NCBI GenBank assembly: GCA_017423885.1
Contig: JAFPCJ010000158.1
Span: forward strand, 1-14,833
Reading direction: 5' to 3'
Length of the DNA stretch: 14,833 nt
Origin: Clostridia bacterium
GTDB lineage: Bacteria; Bacillota_A; Clostridia; Oscillospirales; Acutalibacteraceae
The position numbers and the translations under genes were made by a program. Each line of letters opens with the position of its first letter. The first letter of the stretch is position 1. Below are positions 1-6,820 of the stretch, piece after piece. Under the pieces are notes generated by a model that was not told the origin of the DNA, did no database searches, and saw only the letters and a program-made list of their open reading frames with translations.

Positions 1-120
1 ATACGCCGCGGAAGACACCGCCGCACAAACTATACGACCCTGCTCGTCATCACCATTTTTTGAGGAATGGCCCTTCATACAAAACCCGATAGGTTCAGCG
101 AAAAATTAAACCTTAGTCAT
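1..120 (-). CDS. prp: Ribosomal-processing cysteine protease Prp, partial, with in-frame stop
   Basis: Prp is the cysteine protease that in Firmicutes removes the N-terminal extension of ribosomal protein L27; its gene normally sits between rplU and rpmA. Reading leftwards from ATG at 120 gives MTKV, then TAA (106-108), then FFAEPIGFC, then the family core MKGHS...RIVCAAVSSAAY, cut by the window edge. The GHS histidine and VCAAVS cysteine match the known Prp catalytic pair. The frame is the same before and after the TAA, so this looks like a substitution (for example AAA to TAA at a position usually Lys/Arg) rather than a frameshift. The only later in-frame start is ATG at 78, which would drop the first beta strand and has no visible ribosome binding site. 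It starts 6 nt after the rplU stop. It may be a sequencing error, a real nonsense mutation, or a gene with a short start; the family call itself is firm. Confidence 0.7.
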
Positions 121-126
121 AGGTAA

Positions 127-432
127 TTAACCGATTTCGGTAATCTGTACCTTAGTATATGGCTGTCTGTGACCCATCTTGCGGGAACAGCCCTTCTTCG
201 GCTTGTAAGTGAAGATGTTAATCTTCTTGCCCTTGCCGTTCTTAAGAACGGTAGCCTTAACGAAAGCATCCTTAACATAGGGCTTGCCTACCTTAAGAGT
301 CTTATCGCTTACAGCGATGACCTTGTCAAAGGTGATCTCCTCGTCGATTTCAGCATTGAGCTTCTCAACATAGATAACATCACCGTTCTGAACACGGTAC
401 TGCTTTCCGCCGGTTTCAATAATTGCGTACAT
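127..432 (-). CDS. rplU: Large ribosomal subunit protein bL21
   Basis: Structural protein of the 50S subunit, binding 23S rRNA. The 101-residue product is close to the usual ~103 residues and opens with the L21 signature [14 protein letters not shown]. The C-terminal part has the basic, RNA-binding [14 protein letters not shown] stretch and ends TKVQITEIG, as expected. An AGGTAGGT ribosome binding site (440-447) lies 7 nt before the ATG. It heads the conserved rplU-prp-rpmA order; prp follows after 6 nt and rpmA should lie just outside the window. A strong promoter (528-556) and a structured leader lie upstream, suggesting autogenous control as described for L21 leaders in Firmicutes. Confidence 0.97.
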   Translation of the reverse strand: MYAIIETGGKQYRVQNGDVIYVEKLNAEIDEEITFDKVIAVSDKTLKVGKPYVKDAFVKATVLKNGKGKKINIFTYKPKKGCSRKMGHRQPYTKVQITEIG

Positions 433-464
433 TTTTTACACCTACCTGATATTTACAGTCTCGC

Positions 465-528
465 TACTCGAAGGCGTATACCAAAATTTAGGCACAACTT
501 TACAAGCCCACAGTATGCGGCTCGAGTA
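465..528 (-). promoter_or_regulatory. Structured 5' leader of rplU (L21 leader candidate)
   Basis: The rplU transcript should begin near 521, close to the outer edge of this stem. On the minus strand TACTCGA (522-528) pairs perfectly with TCGAGTA (465-471), closing a domain. Inside it, CGCATAC pairs with GTATACG with one mismatch, and GGC...GCC closes a smaller loop. The outer stem overlaps the presumed start site, so part of it may not be transcribed. Rfam describes an L21 leader element in Firmicutes at this position; whether this is a member is inference, since I cannot run a covariance search. Confidence 0.5.
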
Positions 529-556
529 TTTTAACACAATCCAATGCGTTTGTCAA
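528..556 (-). promoter_or_regulatory. Sigma-A promoter of rplU
   Basis: On the minus strand a perfect -35 TTGACA (551-556) is followed by exactly 17 nt and a -10 TAAAAT (528-533, five of six consensus bases). Strength fits a ribosomal protein operon. It is back to back with the promoter of the dehydrogenase gene. Confidence 0.85.
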
Positions 557-568
557 GCAAAATTTTAC

Positions 569-596
569 TTGATTTTATCGCAAATAGAATTATAAT
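569..596 (+). promoter_or_regulatory. Sigma-A promoter of the SDR-DUF554-capA unit
   Basis: A -35-like TTGATT (569-574), a 16-nt spacer and a perfect TATAAT (591-596). The transcript would start near 603, giving a leader of about 37 nt to the ATG at 640. Its -35 lies only 12 nt from the -35 of the divergent rplU promoter. Confidence 0.7.
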
Positions 597-639
597 GTAT
601 ATGTACAGTCAAAACAGATCATTTAAGGAGTTTTGTTAT

Positions 640-1398
640 ATGAAAATTGCCGTTATTACAGGTGCATCCGCAGGACTTGGCACCGAATTTGTCAAAGCTG
701 TTCTTGAGATGCGCCCCGAAATTGATGAAATATGGATCATCGCGCGCAGAGCCGAGCGTTTGAATGAGCTTAAAGCCGAGCTTTCGGACAAGCTTCGCCC
801 CGTAGCGCTTGATATAACCGATCCTGCCGCCGCAAAGGAGTATACTCGTTTGCTCGAAGAAAGCGGTGCCGAGGTCGCTTTGCTTATTAACAACGCAGGC
901 TTCGGAAAGCTTGGAAACTTTGACGAGCTTTCCGCCGAGGACAATACCGGAATGGTGCGCCTTAACTGCGAAGCTCTCACTCTCTGGTCCTCTATAACGC
1001 TCCCCTTTATGAAAGAGGGCGGTGAGATAATCAACAGTTGTTCGATCGCTTCCTTTGCACCAAACCCGAGAATGGCAGTATATTGCTCAACCAAGGCTTA
1101 TGTCATGAGTCTTTCGCGTTGTATGCGTGAGGAGCTTAAGCGTCGCAGAATCAATGTGCTCGCATGCTGTCCCGGTCCTATGGACACCGAATTCCTCGCC
1201 CTTGCCAACATAACCAAAGGCGCAAGCCATACCTTTGATACTCTGCCGCGCGTAAATCCTACCGTTATGGCAAGAAAGTCACTTATCGCATCCAAAAAGA
1301 AAAAATCGGTATATACCTGCCGTGCTTTCTTCAAGTTTTATCGCGTGCTCGCAAAAATACTGCCCCATTGCCTTGTCATGAAAATGAGCGCAACCTAA
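640..1398 (+). CDS. Short-chain dehydrogenase/reductase (SDR)
   Basis: A 252-residue classical SDR, predicted cytoplasmic NAD(P)-dependent oxidoreductase. The Rossmann glycine motif TGASAGLG is at residues 7-14, NNAG at 84-87, the catalytic serine at about S135 and the catalytic YCSTK (Tyr148, Lys152) 13 residues later; PGPM follows as usual. Start chosen at 640 because AAGGAG lies at 625-630 and the Rossmann fold begins at once; an upstream in-frame ATG (544) would add 32 unrelated residues and lie inside the promoter. A basic patch (KKKK) and a hydrophobic-basic tail may let it touch the membrane. It is the first gene of a three-gene unit; DUF554 starts 3 nt after its stop. The substrate cannot be read from sequence. 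Confidence 0.92.
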   Translation: MKIAVITGASAGLGTEFVKAVLEMRPEIDEIWIIARRAERLNELKAELSDKLRPVALDITDPAAAKEYTRLLEESGAEVALLINNAGFGKLGNFDELSAEDNTGMVRLNCEALTLWSSITLPFMKEGGEIINSCSIASFAPNPRMAVYCSTKAYVMSLSRCMREELKRRRINVLACCPGPMDTEFLALANITKGASHTFDTLPRVNPTVMARKSLIASKKKKSVYTCRAFFKFYRVLAKILPHCLVMKMSAT

Positions 1399-1401
1399 AA
1401 A

Positions 1402-2112
1402 ATGGAAGAATTAATCAAAAGAATTATTTTCAGCGGTGCCGTAGTTAATTTCGTATTAGTTGTGATAGGTTCAGCTATCGGTATGCTCTTAAAAGGGGGC
1501 CTTCCCGAAAGAATACGGGACACTCTTGTAAAGGGAATGTCGCTTTGCGTTATATATATAGGTATAACAGAACTTTTTGAGGACGGTACCAAACCGTTGG
1601 TCGTTTTAATTTCTATGGCACTCGGCTCCATTCTCGGAGAGTTGCTTGACCTTGACGCAAAGCTCAACCGTTTAGGACAAGCCCTTGAACGCAAATTCAA
1701 AGCAAAAGACGGACGCTCGCGCATTACCGAAGGCTTTGTAAGTGCCACCATGCTTTTCTGCGTTGGTGCTATGACGGTGGTAGGCTCTATAGATTCAGGC
1801 GTTTCAGCCGACAACACCACCCTTTATTCCAAATCGGTGCTTGACCTTGTTTCCTCTGTAGCTTTAGCCTCGGGGCTCGGCTTCGGAGTAATGCTTTCAT
1901 CGGTTGCGGTTCTTGTAATAGAGGGCGGACTTACCGTTATTGCCGCATTATGCGGACCCATGCTTAATACAGATGTTATAACACAGATGTCAGTGGTAGG
2001 CTCGATGCTGATAATCGCACTCGGACTTAATATGATGGGACTTACCCGACTTAAGGTAATGAATTATCTTCCTGCGATATTCCTGCCGCTGTTACTTTGC
2101 CTTATTTTTTAA
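1402..2112 (+). CDS. DUF554 family integral membrane protein
   Basis: A 236-residue, very hydrophobic protein with about six to seven predicted membrane segments (roughly residues 11-30, 44-60, 65-82, 112-130, 146-180, 195-213, 220-236). The N-terminal pattern of a hydrophobic helix, then IGSAIGMLLKGGLPERI, and the central VGAMTVVGSIDSG match DUF554 (YdfK/YqgA-like). The family is proposed to be a transporter or channel-like membrane protein, with no settled function that I know. The start lies 3 nt after the SDR stop without a clear ribosome binding site, so translation is probably coupled. The stop is 14 nt before the next gene start. Confidence 0.85.
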   Translation: MEELIKRIIFSGAVVNFVLVVIGSAIGMLLKGGLPERIRDTLVKGMSLCVIYIGITELFEDGTKPLVVLISMALGSILGELLDLDAKLNRLGQALERKFKAKDGRSRITEGFVSATMLFCVGAMTVVGSIDSGVSADNTTLYSKSVLDLVSSVALASGLGFGVMLSSVAVLVIEGGLTVIAALCGPMLNTDVITQMSVVGSMLIIALGLNMMGLTRLKVMNYLPAIFLPLLLCLIF

Positions 2113-2126
2113 TGGAGTATATATAT

Positions 2127-3494
2127 ATGAATGAAGTAAATGATATCCAAGCTTTGCGAAAGCATAAGAATTTTATAATTAAATGTATTGCTGTGCTGAT
2201 AATCTCTGCAACAGTTTTTGCCCTCTCACTTTCGGGAATAGTAAACATTGTTTCTTCTCCGCAGGACAAGGCGCCGCAAAAGGAGCAGTCCTCATCCGAA
2301 GATAAACCGCAGAGCGGCTCGGCTGAAAAGGAAGAAGAAAAAATCAAAAAGGTTGCATCGGCTACAGTTGTCAACACAGGCGATATCCTTATCCACAACC
2401 CTGTTCTTGCAGGTGCCAAAAAAAGTGACGGAAGCTATGATTTTTCGAAGCTTTTCAAGCAAGCAGCTCCCTATTTCAAAAAAGCCGACCTTGCCGTAGC
2501 CAATCTTGAGGTATCTCTCGGCGGAACGCAAAGCGGCTCCTTTGTAGGTTATCCTGCCTTCAATACTCCCGATGAGCTTATAGACGACCTTAAGGTTGCC
2601 GGAGTAAACATGCTTCTTACCGCCAATAACCATTGCTACGATACAGGTCTTTTCGGCTTACAGCGCACCGTTCAGATGCTTAAGGAAAAGGGTGTTCCCT
2701 ATACCGGCACCCGAGAAAGCGACACCGAGCCGAAGTTTATCGTAAAGGATGTAAACGGCATTAAGATAGGCATGGCTTGCTACACCTATGCCACCTCTCC
2801 CTCAAGCGGTCGTCTTGCCATTAACGGCGCCACCATAAAAACCGAAGCAAACGCACTTATAAATACCTTCTGTTACGACAAGCTCGATGCTTTCTATACA
2901 GAAGCTCAACAGGTAATGACCGACATGAAGGCGCAGGGTGCCGAATGTACCGTATTTTATATGCATTGGGGAAACGAATACAAGCTTTACCCCAACGAAT
3001 ATCAAAAAACTATGGCGCAAAAGCTTTGCGACATGGGCGTTGATGTTATAGTAGGCGGTCATCCTCACGTTATACAGCCGATAGACCTGCTTTATGCACA
3101 AGGCAGTGAGCATACAACAGTCTGCCTATACTCTATGGGCAACGCTGTTTCCAATCAGCGCCGCGAAGAGCTTACAGGTCTTTGTACCACAGGTCACACC
3201 GAGGACGGACTGCTGTTCAGTTATACCTTTGACAAGTATTCCGATGGATCTGTAGTTCTTTCGGGTGTTGATGTCATACCGCTTTGGGTAAATAAGGTCG
3301 GCTCGCGTTACAATGCCGATTATACTATGTATCCGCTCGAAAAGCCGGATGACGGCGCGCAGAAATACGGTCTTTCAGGCAATGCCGCAGCACTCTCAAA
3401 GGAATCCTACGGCAGAACAAAGGATATTTTAGCTCAAGGTCTTACCAAGTGTCAGCAAGCGCTCGGCTGTACCGTCCGCTTTGCAGAAAACTAA
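2127..3494 (+). CDS. CapA/PgsA-like metallophosphatase, membrane anchored
   Basis: A 455-residue CapA-superfamily protein, related to the poly-gamma-glutamate synthesis protein PgsA/YwtB, with a calcineurin-like metallophosphatase fold. One N-terminal membrane anchor (about residues 17-42) is followed by a charged, low-complexity linker (about 45-75, rich in Gln, Ser, Glu, Lys), placing the enzyme outside the cell. Metal-site motifs appear in order: NTGDILIH (83-90), ANLEVS (125-130), NNHCYD (167-172), HWGNEY (280-285) and GGHPHVIQP (310-318). Start chosen at 2127 with TGGAG at 2113-2117; an upstream in-frame ATG at 2097 would overlap DUF554 and lacks support. No capB/capC is nearby, so polyglutamate synthesis is not implied; a role in envelope polymer metabolism is inference. 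Its stop overlaps the convergent AraC gene by 4 nt. Confidence 0.88.
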   Translation: MNEVNDIQALRKHKNFIIKCIAVLIISATVFALSLSGIVNIVSSPQDKAPQKEQSSSEDKPQSGSAEKEEEKIKKVASATVVNTGDILIHNPVLAGAKKSDGSYDFSKLFKQAAPYFKKADLAVANLEVSLGGTQSGSFVGYPAFNTPDELIDDLKVAGVNMLLTANNHCYDTGLFGLQRTVQMLKEKGVPYTGTRESDTEPKFIVKDVNGIKIGMACYTYATSPSSGRLAINGATIKTEANALINTFCYDKLDAFYTEAQQVMTDMKAQGAECTVFYMHWGNEYKLYPNEYQKTMAQKLCDMGVDVIVGGHPHVIQPIDLLYAQGSEHTTVCLYSMGNAVSNQRREELTGLCTTGHTEDGLLFSYTFDKYSDGSVVLSGVDVIPLWVNKVGSRYNADYTMYPLEKPDDGAQKYGLSGNAAALSKESYGRTKDILAQGLTKCQQALGCTVRFAEN

Positions 3495-4264
3495 TTTTCT
3501 TTAAATTGTTTTCGGTATTCCCTCGGTGCACAGCCAAAGTATTTTTTAAACGCCTTTGAAAAGTGATAAAGGTCACCGTAACCTACCGAAATACCCGCGA
3601 CAGACGGACTTTCTCCGTATACCGTCATAAGCTCTGCCGCTCTTTCAAGCCGCAGCTTCATAAGATACTGTGCAGGCGGCAGTCCTGTCTTTTTTCTGAA
3701 CAAAACCGAAAAATAACTGCGGTCAAGTCCGAGCAAGGTCGCAACATCCGATACCCCTATCCCCTTCATATATTCACTTCTCATGTAATTCAAGGCTTTT
3801 TCCACATAATCGGTCTGCGGCTCCCTTTGCTCAAGCAATATCGCCATAAGCTTCCATAGGCATCCGCTCAAAAAAGCGCTCTTGCCGTTTTCAAGCATTC
3901 TTGCCTGCTTCATCTCCTCAAATATCTTTTCTGCTCCTGCATTACGCAGTACCGAGCTTTCCAAAGCCTCGGGCAGAGCGATATCAGCATTGAAGCCTAC
4001 CCATATATAATGCCAAGGCGTTTCGGGGTCTGCCTCATAATACGTTTCCTTATTTGGTGATATAACAAAAATATCACCTGCATTCACTTTATGCTCTCCT
4101 TTTTCATCCTTAAACACACCGCATCCCGATACAACAAAATGCAAAAGCCAATATTCCCTTATCGCAGGCCCATAGCCATGAGACGGCTCACAGCTTTCCT
4201 CGCCGAAAAGCAAAGGATTTATTCCTGAATAACCTTTATCTATAACAATATCCTCAATCAGCAT
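3491..4264 (-). CDS. AraC-family transcriptional regulator with cupin sensor domain
   Basis: A 257-residue regulator with an N-terminal cupin-type ligand-binding domain (about residues 35-95; HFVVSGCGVF, NAGDIFVISP, WHYIWVGF) and a C-terminal AraC double helix-turn-helix (about 155-252). The first helix-turn-helix reads VSDVATLLGLDRSYFSVLFR, and the second ends in the family signature YHFSKAFKKYFGCAPREYRK. Start chosen at 4264 because GGAG lies 9 nt upstream; a further ATG at 4279 has no ribosome binding site. It is divergent from the GH4 glycosidase gene with a 121-nt spacer, the usual arrangement for a sugar-responsive activator of its neighbour. Its ligand is probably an alpha-galactoside or a product of it, by inference from context. 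Confidence 0.92.
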   Translation of the reverse strand: MLIEDIVIDKGYSGINPLLFGEESCEPSHGYGPAIREYWLLHFVVSGCGVFKDEKGEHKVNAGDIFVISPNKETYYEADPETPWHYIWVGFNADIALPEALESSVLRNAGAEKIFEEMKQARMLENGKSAFLSGCLWKLMAILLEQREPQTDYVEKALNYMRSEYMKGIGVSDVATLLGLDRSYFSVLFRKKTGLPPAQYLMKLRLERAAELMTVYGESPSVAGISVGYGDLYHFSKAFKKYFGCAPREYRKQFKEN

Positions 4265-4294
4265 ATTATTCCGCTCCATTTTAAAATATACAAC

Positions 4295-4303
4295 ATTATA
4301 ACA
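4295..4303 (-). promoter_or_regulatory. Extended -10 promoter of the araC-type gene
   Basis: On the minus strand the bases read TGTTATAAT, a perfect TATAAT (4295-4300) with the TGn extension. No good -35 is seen 16-18 nt upstream (GGACTT). The -10 is overlapped by one copy of the TATACAACA repeat, which would suit autoregulation. Confidence 0.5.
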
Positions 4304-4324
4304 AGTTTTTCACACAAAAGTCCA

Positions 4325-4353
4325 TTCTCATTTTCAACAAATCATGCTAAACT
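4325..4353 (+). promoter_or_regulatory. Weak promoter of the GH4 gene
   Basis: TTCTCA (4325-4330), a 17-nt spacer and TGC-TAAACT (-10 at 4348-4353, with TGn extension). Each hexamer matches the consensus at four of six bases, typical of a promoter needing an activator such as the divergent AraC-type protein. Confidence 0.4.
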
Positions 4354-4385
4354 GTATACAACAAATTTACAAGGAGTGACCCAAT

Positions 4386-5702
4386 ATGAAAATAACCTTT
4401 ATGGGCGCAGGTAGTACTGTTTTTGCAAGAAACGTTATTGGCGACTGTATGTGCTGTGAGTCGTTGCGTGACAGCGTTTTTGCGCTGTATGATATAGACG
4501 GCGAGCGTCTTGAGCAGAGCAGAACGATTCTTGAAGCCATGCGCGAAGCCAAAGGCGGTTACGGAAAGATCGAGTGCTATCTCGGCGTTGAACAAAGAAA
4601 GGATGCACTTCGCGGTGCAAGCTTTGTTATAAACGCAATTCAGGTTGGCCTTTACGATCCTTGCACCATTATCGATTTCGAAGTGCCTAAAAAATACGGT
4701 CTTCGTCAGACAATAGCCGATACTCTCGGCATAGGCGGAATCATGCGCGCACTTCGCACCATTCCCGTAATGGCGGATTTTGCCGCAGATATGGAGCAGG
4801 TCTGCCCCGATGCCCTTTTCCTCAATTATACAAATCCGATGGCAATGCTTTCAGGATATATGCAGCGTTATACCGGCATTGAAACACTCGGTCTTTGCCA
4901 TAGCGTTCAGGTATGCAGTGAGGATCTGCTCAACGAGCTTGGAATGTCCGATAAATTAGAGGGACGCAAGGAGCTTATTGCGGGTATCAACCACATGGCA
5001 TGGCTGCTTGAGATCAAGGACAAGAACGGAGTTGACCTTTATCCCGAGATCAAAAGCCGCATAGATGAGCGTATCGCTGACCCCAACTACGGCAACAAAG
5101 TACGCCTTGAGTATATCAAGCATTTCGGGTATTATTGCACCGAATCGAGCGAGCATAATGCCGAGTATAATATGTTCTACATAAAGAGCAAATATCCCGA
5201 GCTTATCGAGCGCTACAACATTCCGCTTGACGAATACCCCCGCCGATGCGTCAATCAGATCGAGGGCTGGAAAAAAGAATATGCCGAGCTGCTTGAAACA
5301 GGCGTAAAGGAGCATGAGCGTTCAAAAGAGTACGCCTCAAGAATAATGGAAGCCATTGTTACAGGCGTTCCCTATCAGATAGGCGGAAACGTGCTCAATA
5401 ACGGTCTTATAACCAACCTTCCCGATGAAGCTTGTGTTGAGGTGCCCTGCCTTGTAAACGGTTACGGAGTACATCCCTGCCGCATAGGCGCTCTGCCCGT
5501 ACAGTGTGCCGCCATGAACATGACCAATATAAATGTTCAGCTCCTTACCATTGAAGCCGCGCGCACACTCAAAAAAGACCATATTTATCAAGCGGCAATG
5601 CTTGATCCGCATACTGCAAGCGAGCTTGATATCGACACCATCAAGAAAATGGTAGACGATCTTATCGAAGCCCACGGCGATTTCCTGCCCAAGTATCATT
5701 AA
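4386..5702 (+). CDS. melA: Family 4 glycoside hydrolase, probable alpha-galactosidase
   Basis: A 438-residue GH4 enzyme, which cleaves glycosides by an NAD+- and Mn2+-dependent redox-elimination mechanism in the cytoplasm. The N-terminal Rossmann segment MKITFMGAGST begins at residue 1. Further signatures are TLGIGGIMRALRTIP (113-127), NYTNPMAM (147-154), the metal-binding cysteine in LCHSVQ (Cys171) and GINHMAW with the metal-binding His203. LCHSVQ and NPMAM resemble MelA-type alpha-galactosidases (E. coli MelA is about 450 residues) more than the 6-phospho-glucosidases, but the exact sugar is not proven. A strong AAGGAG (4371-4376) precedes the ATG. No transporter is adjacent; the divergent AraC gene is the likely regulator. 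Confidence 0.88.
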   Translation: MKITFMGAGSTVFARNVIGDCMCCESLRDSVFALYDIDGERLEQSRTILEAMREAKGGYGKIECYLGVEQRKDALRGASFVINAIQVGLYDPCTIIDFEVPKKYGLRQTIADTLGIGGIMRALRTIPVMADFAADMEQVCPDALFLNYTNPMAMLSGYMQRYTGIETLGLCHSVQVCSEDLLNELGMSDKLEGRKELIAGINHMAWLLEIKDKNGVDLYPEIKSRIDERIADPNYGNKVRLEYIKHFGYYCTESSEHNAEYNMFYIKSKYPELIERYNIPLDEYPRRCVNQIEGWKKEYAELLETGVKEHERSKEYASRIMEAIVTGVPYQIGGNVLNNGLITNLPDEACVEVPCLVNGYGVHPCRIGALPVQCAAMNMTNINVQLLTIEAARTLKKDHIYQAAMLDPHTASELDIDTIKKMVDDLIEAHGDFLPKYH

Positions 5703-5784
5703 GTATTTTAAAACTTAAAGCCCCTTTTTCAATCGTTTGATTTTAATACAGCATAACAAAAGGCGGCTGTAAAATAACAGTTAA

Positions 5785-6021
5785 AAAAATGGGGCTGTCT
5801 CACTAAAGGCAATTTGCACAACCCTGCCTCCCTCTGACGAGGGAGGTGGCACGGCGTAGCCGTGACGGAGGGAGAGAAAAGGTTAAAATGCTACAATTAG
5901 TGTGGTTTTTTCTCTCCCTCAGTCTCGTTTCACTCGACAGCTCCCTCGTCAGAGGGAGCTGATTGTGATATTCGGCTTTGCTGATTTGTGCGTTTTGACC
6001 TTATTGAGACAGCCCCATTTT
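5785..6021. mobile_element. MITE-like non-coding element with nested palindromes
   Basis: The ends are perfect inverted repeats, GGGGCTGTCTCA (5791-5802) against TGAGACAGCCCC (6005-6016). The similarity continues imperfectly to about 31 bp (down to GCACAA), and outward through A-rich/T-rich flanks. Inside are hairpin 5827-5846 (8-bp stem, TGAC loop), hairpin 5850-5864 (CACGGC-GTA-GCCGTG), a perfect 13-bp central stem pairing 5868-5880 with 5908-5920, and hairpin 5938-5961 (10-bp stem, GTCA loop). There is no open reading frame of note. Such elements are mobilised in trans by a transposase matching their ends; none is in this window. No clear target-site duplication is visible beyond an AT at each edge. 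Confidence 0.7.
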
Positions 6022-6028
6022 TGTTGAT

Positions 6029-6057
6029 TTGTTCACAATAATGCTTTAAAATATAAA
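6029..6057 (+). promoter_or_regulatory. Promoter of the SanA-like gene
   Basis: TTGTTC (6029-6034), a 17-nt spacer and TATAAA (6052-6057). It lies directly outside the right end of the MITE-like element, so the insertion did not disrupt it or may have brought it along. Confidence 0.5.
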
Positions 6058-6081
6058 CATCGGGACGAAAGGAGCAGAAAT

Positions 6082-6765
6082 ATGAAGAAAAAGGTCAAGA
6101 AGATTCTGAAAATTACAGCTGTTGTATTTTTATGTCTTTCGATCATTGGCATCATTGCGCTCACGGCAATAAGTCGCCATATTGTAAGCCGTACCCGCTC
6201 TCGGATAATCTCTCCCGAGGAAGCCGCAAGACTTCAGGATATAGACTGCATTATAGTTCTCGGATGCGGAGTAAGACCCGACAATACTCCAAGCCATATG
6301 CTTGAGGACAGACTCAAAACAGGAATTGCACTTTTTGAATCCAATGCCGCTCCCAAGCTTCTCATGAGCGGAGACCACGGTCGGAAGGATTATGACGAAG
6401 TTAATGTAATGAAGAATTTTGCTATGAAAAACGGAATAGCATCTTCGGATATCTTCATGGATCACGCAGGCTTTTCCTCATATGAGACGATATACCGTGC
6501 AAAGGAGATATTCAAGGTCAAAAGGGCAATAATCGTAACGCAGGAATACCACCTTTACAGAACACTTTATCTTGCCGAGGCACTAGGGCTCGAGGCTTAC
6601 GGTGTTTCTGCCGATCTTCGTACATATCGCGGTCAGTTCGAAAGAGACTTGCGAGAGCTTCTTGCGCGAAGCAAGGATTTTATCTCTGCCAAAACCAAGC
6701 CCGAGCCAAAATATCTTGGCGAGAGCATCCCCATAAACGGTGACGGCGATATTACAAACGGATAA
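6082..6765 (+). CDS. SanA/YdcF-like DUF218 protein, membrane anchored
   Basis: A 227-residue protein with a basic N-terminus (KKKVKKILK), one membrane segment (about residues 11-31) and an extracytoplasmic DUF218 domain. Family motifs are CIIVLGCGVRPDNTPSHMLEDRL (about 55-77), LLMSGDHG (93-100), DEVNVMKNFA (104-113), SSYETIYRAKEIF (about 132-144) and VTQEYHLYRTLYLAEALG (about 152-169). The acidic and histidine residues in these motifs are shared with SanA, which is linked to vancomycin exclusion and envelope barrier function in enteric bacteria. The reaction is not established to my knowledge. GGAG at 6071-6074 supports the start. It is a single gene with its own promoter and a terminator just after the stop. 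Confidence 0.88.
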   Translation: MKKKVKKILKITAVVFLCLSIIGIIALTAISRHIVSRTRSRIISPEEAARLQDIDCIIVLGCGVRPDNTPSHMLEDRLKTGIALFESNAAPKLLMSGDHGRKDYDEVNVMKNFAMKNGIASSDIFMDHAGFSSYETIYRAKEIFKVKRAIIVTQEYHLYRTLYLAEALGLEAYGVSADLRTYRGQFERDLRELLARSKDFISAKTKPEPKYLGESIPINGDGDITNG

Positions 6766-6766
6766 A

Positions 6767-6808
6767 AAACAGTCACATCATTCGCAATGAGCGGTGATGT
6801 GACTGTTT
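6767..6808. terminator. Bidirectional Rho-independent terminator
   Basis: A perfect 14-bp stem pairs AAACAGTCACATCA (6767-6780) with TGATGTGACTGTTT (6795-6808), around a 14-nt loop that can itself pair weakly (CGC with GCG). On the plus strand it is followed by TTTTTT (6811-6816); on the minus strand the stem runs into TTTTTT. It therefore serves both the SanA-like gene and the convergent nagB. Confidence 0.92.
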
Positions 6809-6820
6809 GATTTTTTATTA

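Larger units (their letters stand above)
4287..4373 (+). repeat. Direct repeat pair in the araC/GH4 spacer, candidate operators
   Basis: TATACAACATTATAACAAG (4287-4305) and TATACAACAAATTTACAAG (4355-4373) agree at 15 of 19 positions, with identical 9-nt starts and identical ACAAG ends. The first covers the regulator's -10 box, the second the start of the GH4 transcript and the edge of its ribosome binding site. The function as a binding site is inference. Confidence 0.4.
5703..6081. other. 379-nt gene-free gap holding a MITE-like element and the next promoter
   Basis: Nothing coding is seen. 5703-5784 is AT-rich with no convincing terminator for the upstream gene. 5785-6021 is the inverted-repeat element listed separately. 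6029-6057 holds the promoter of the SanA-like gene and 6071-6074 its GGAG ribosome binding site. Confidence 0.7.

Noticed and set aside
169..534. 121-codon plus-strand frame opposite rplU
   Set aside because: It lies antisense to a certain ribosomal gene and its leader, has no ribosome binding site and resembles no family.
2097..2126. Upstream ATG for the CapA-like protein
   Set aside because: It overlaps the end of DUF554 and lacks a ribosome binding site; ATG 2127 has TGGAG at a good distance.
5821..5961. Repeated GAGGGAG/CTCCCTC units considered as a CRISPR array
   Set aside because: Only two arms in inverted orientation, no regular spacers and no cas genes; they form part of the MITE-like element.
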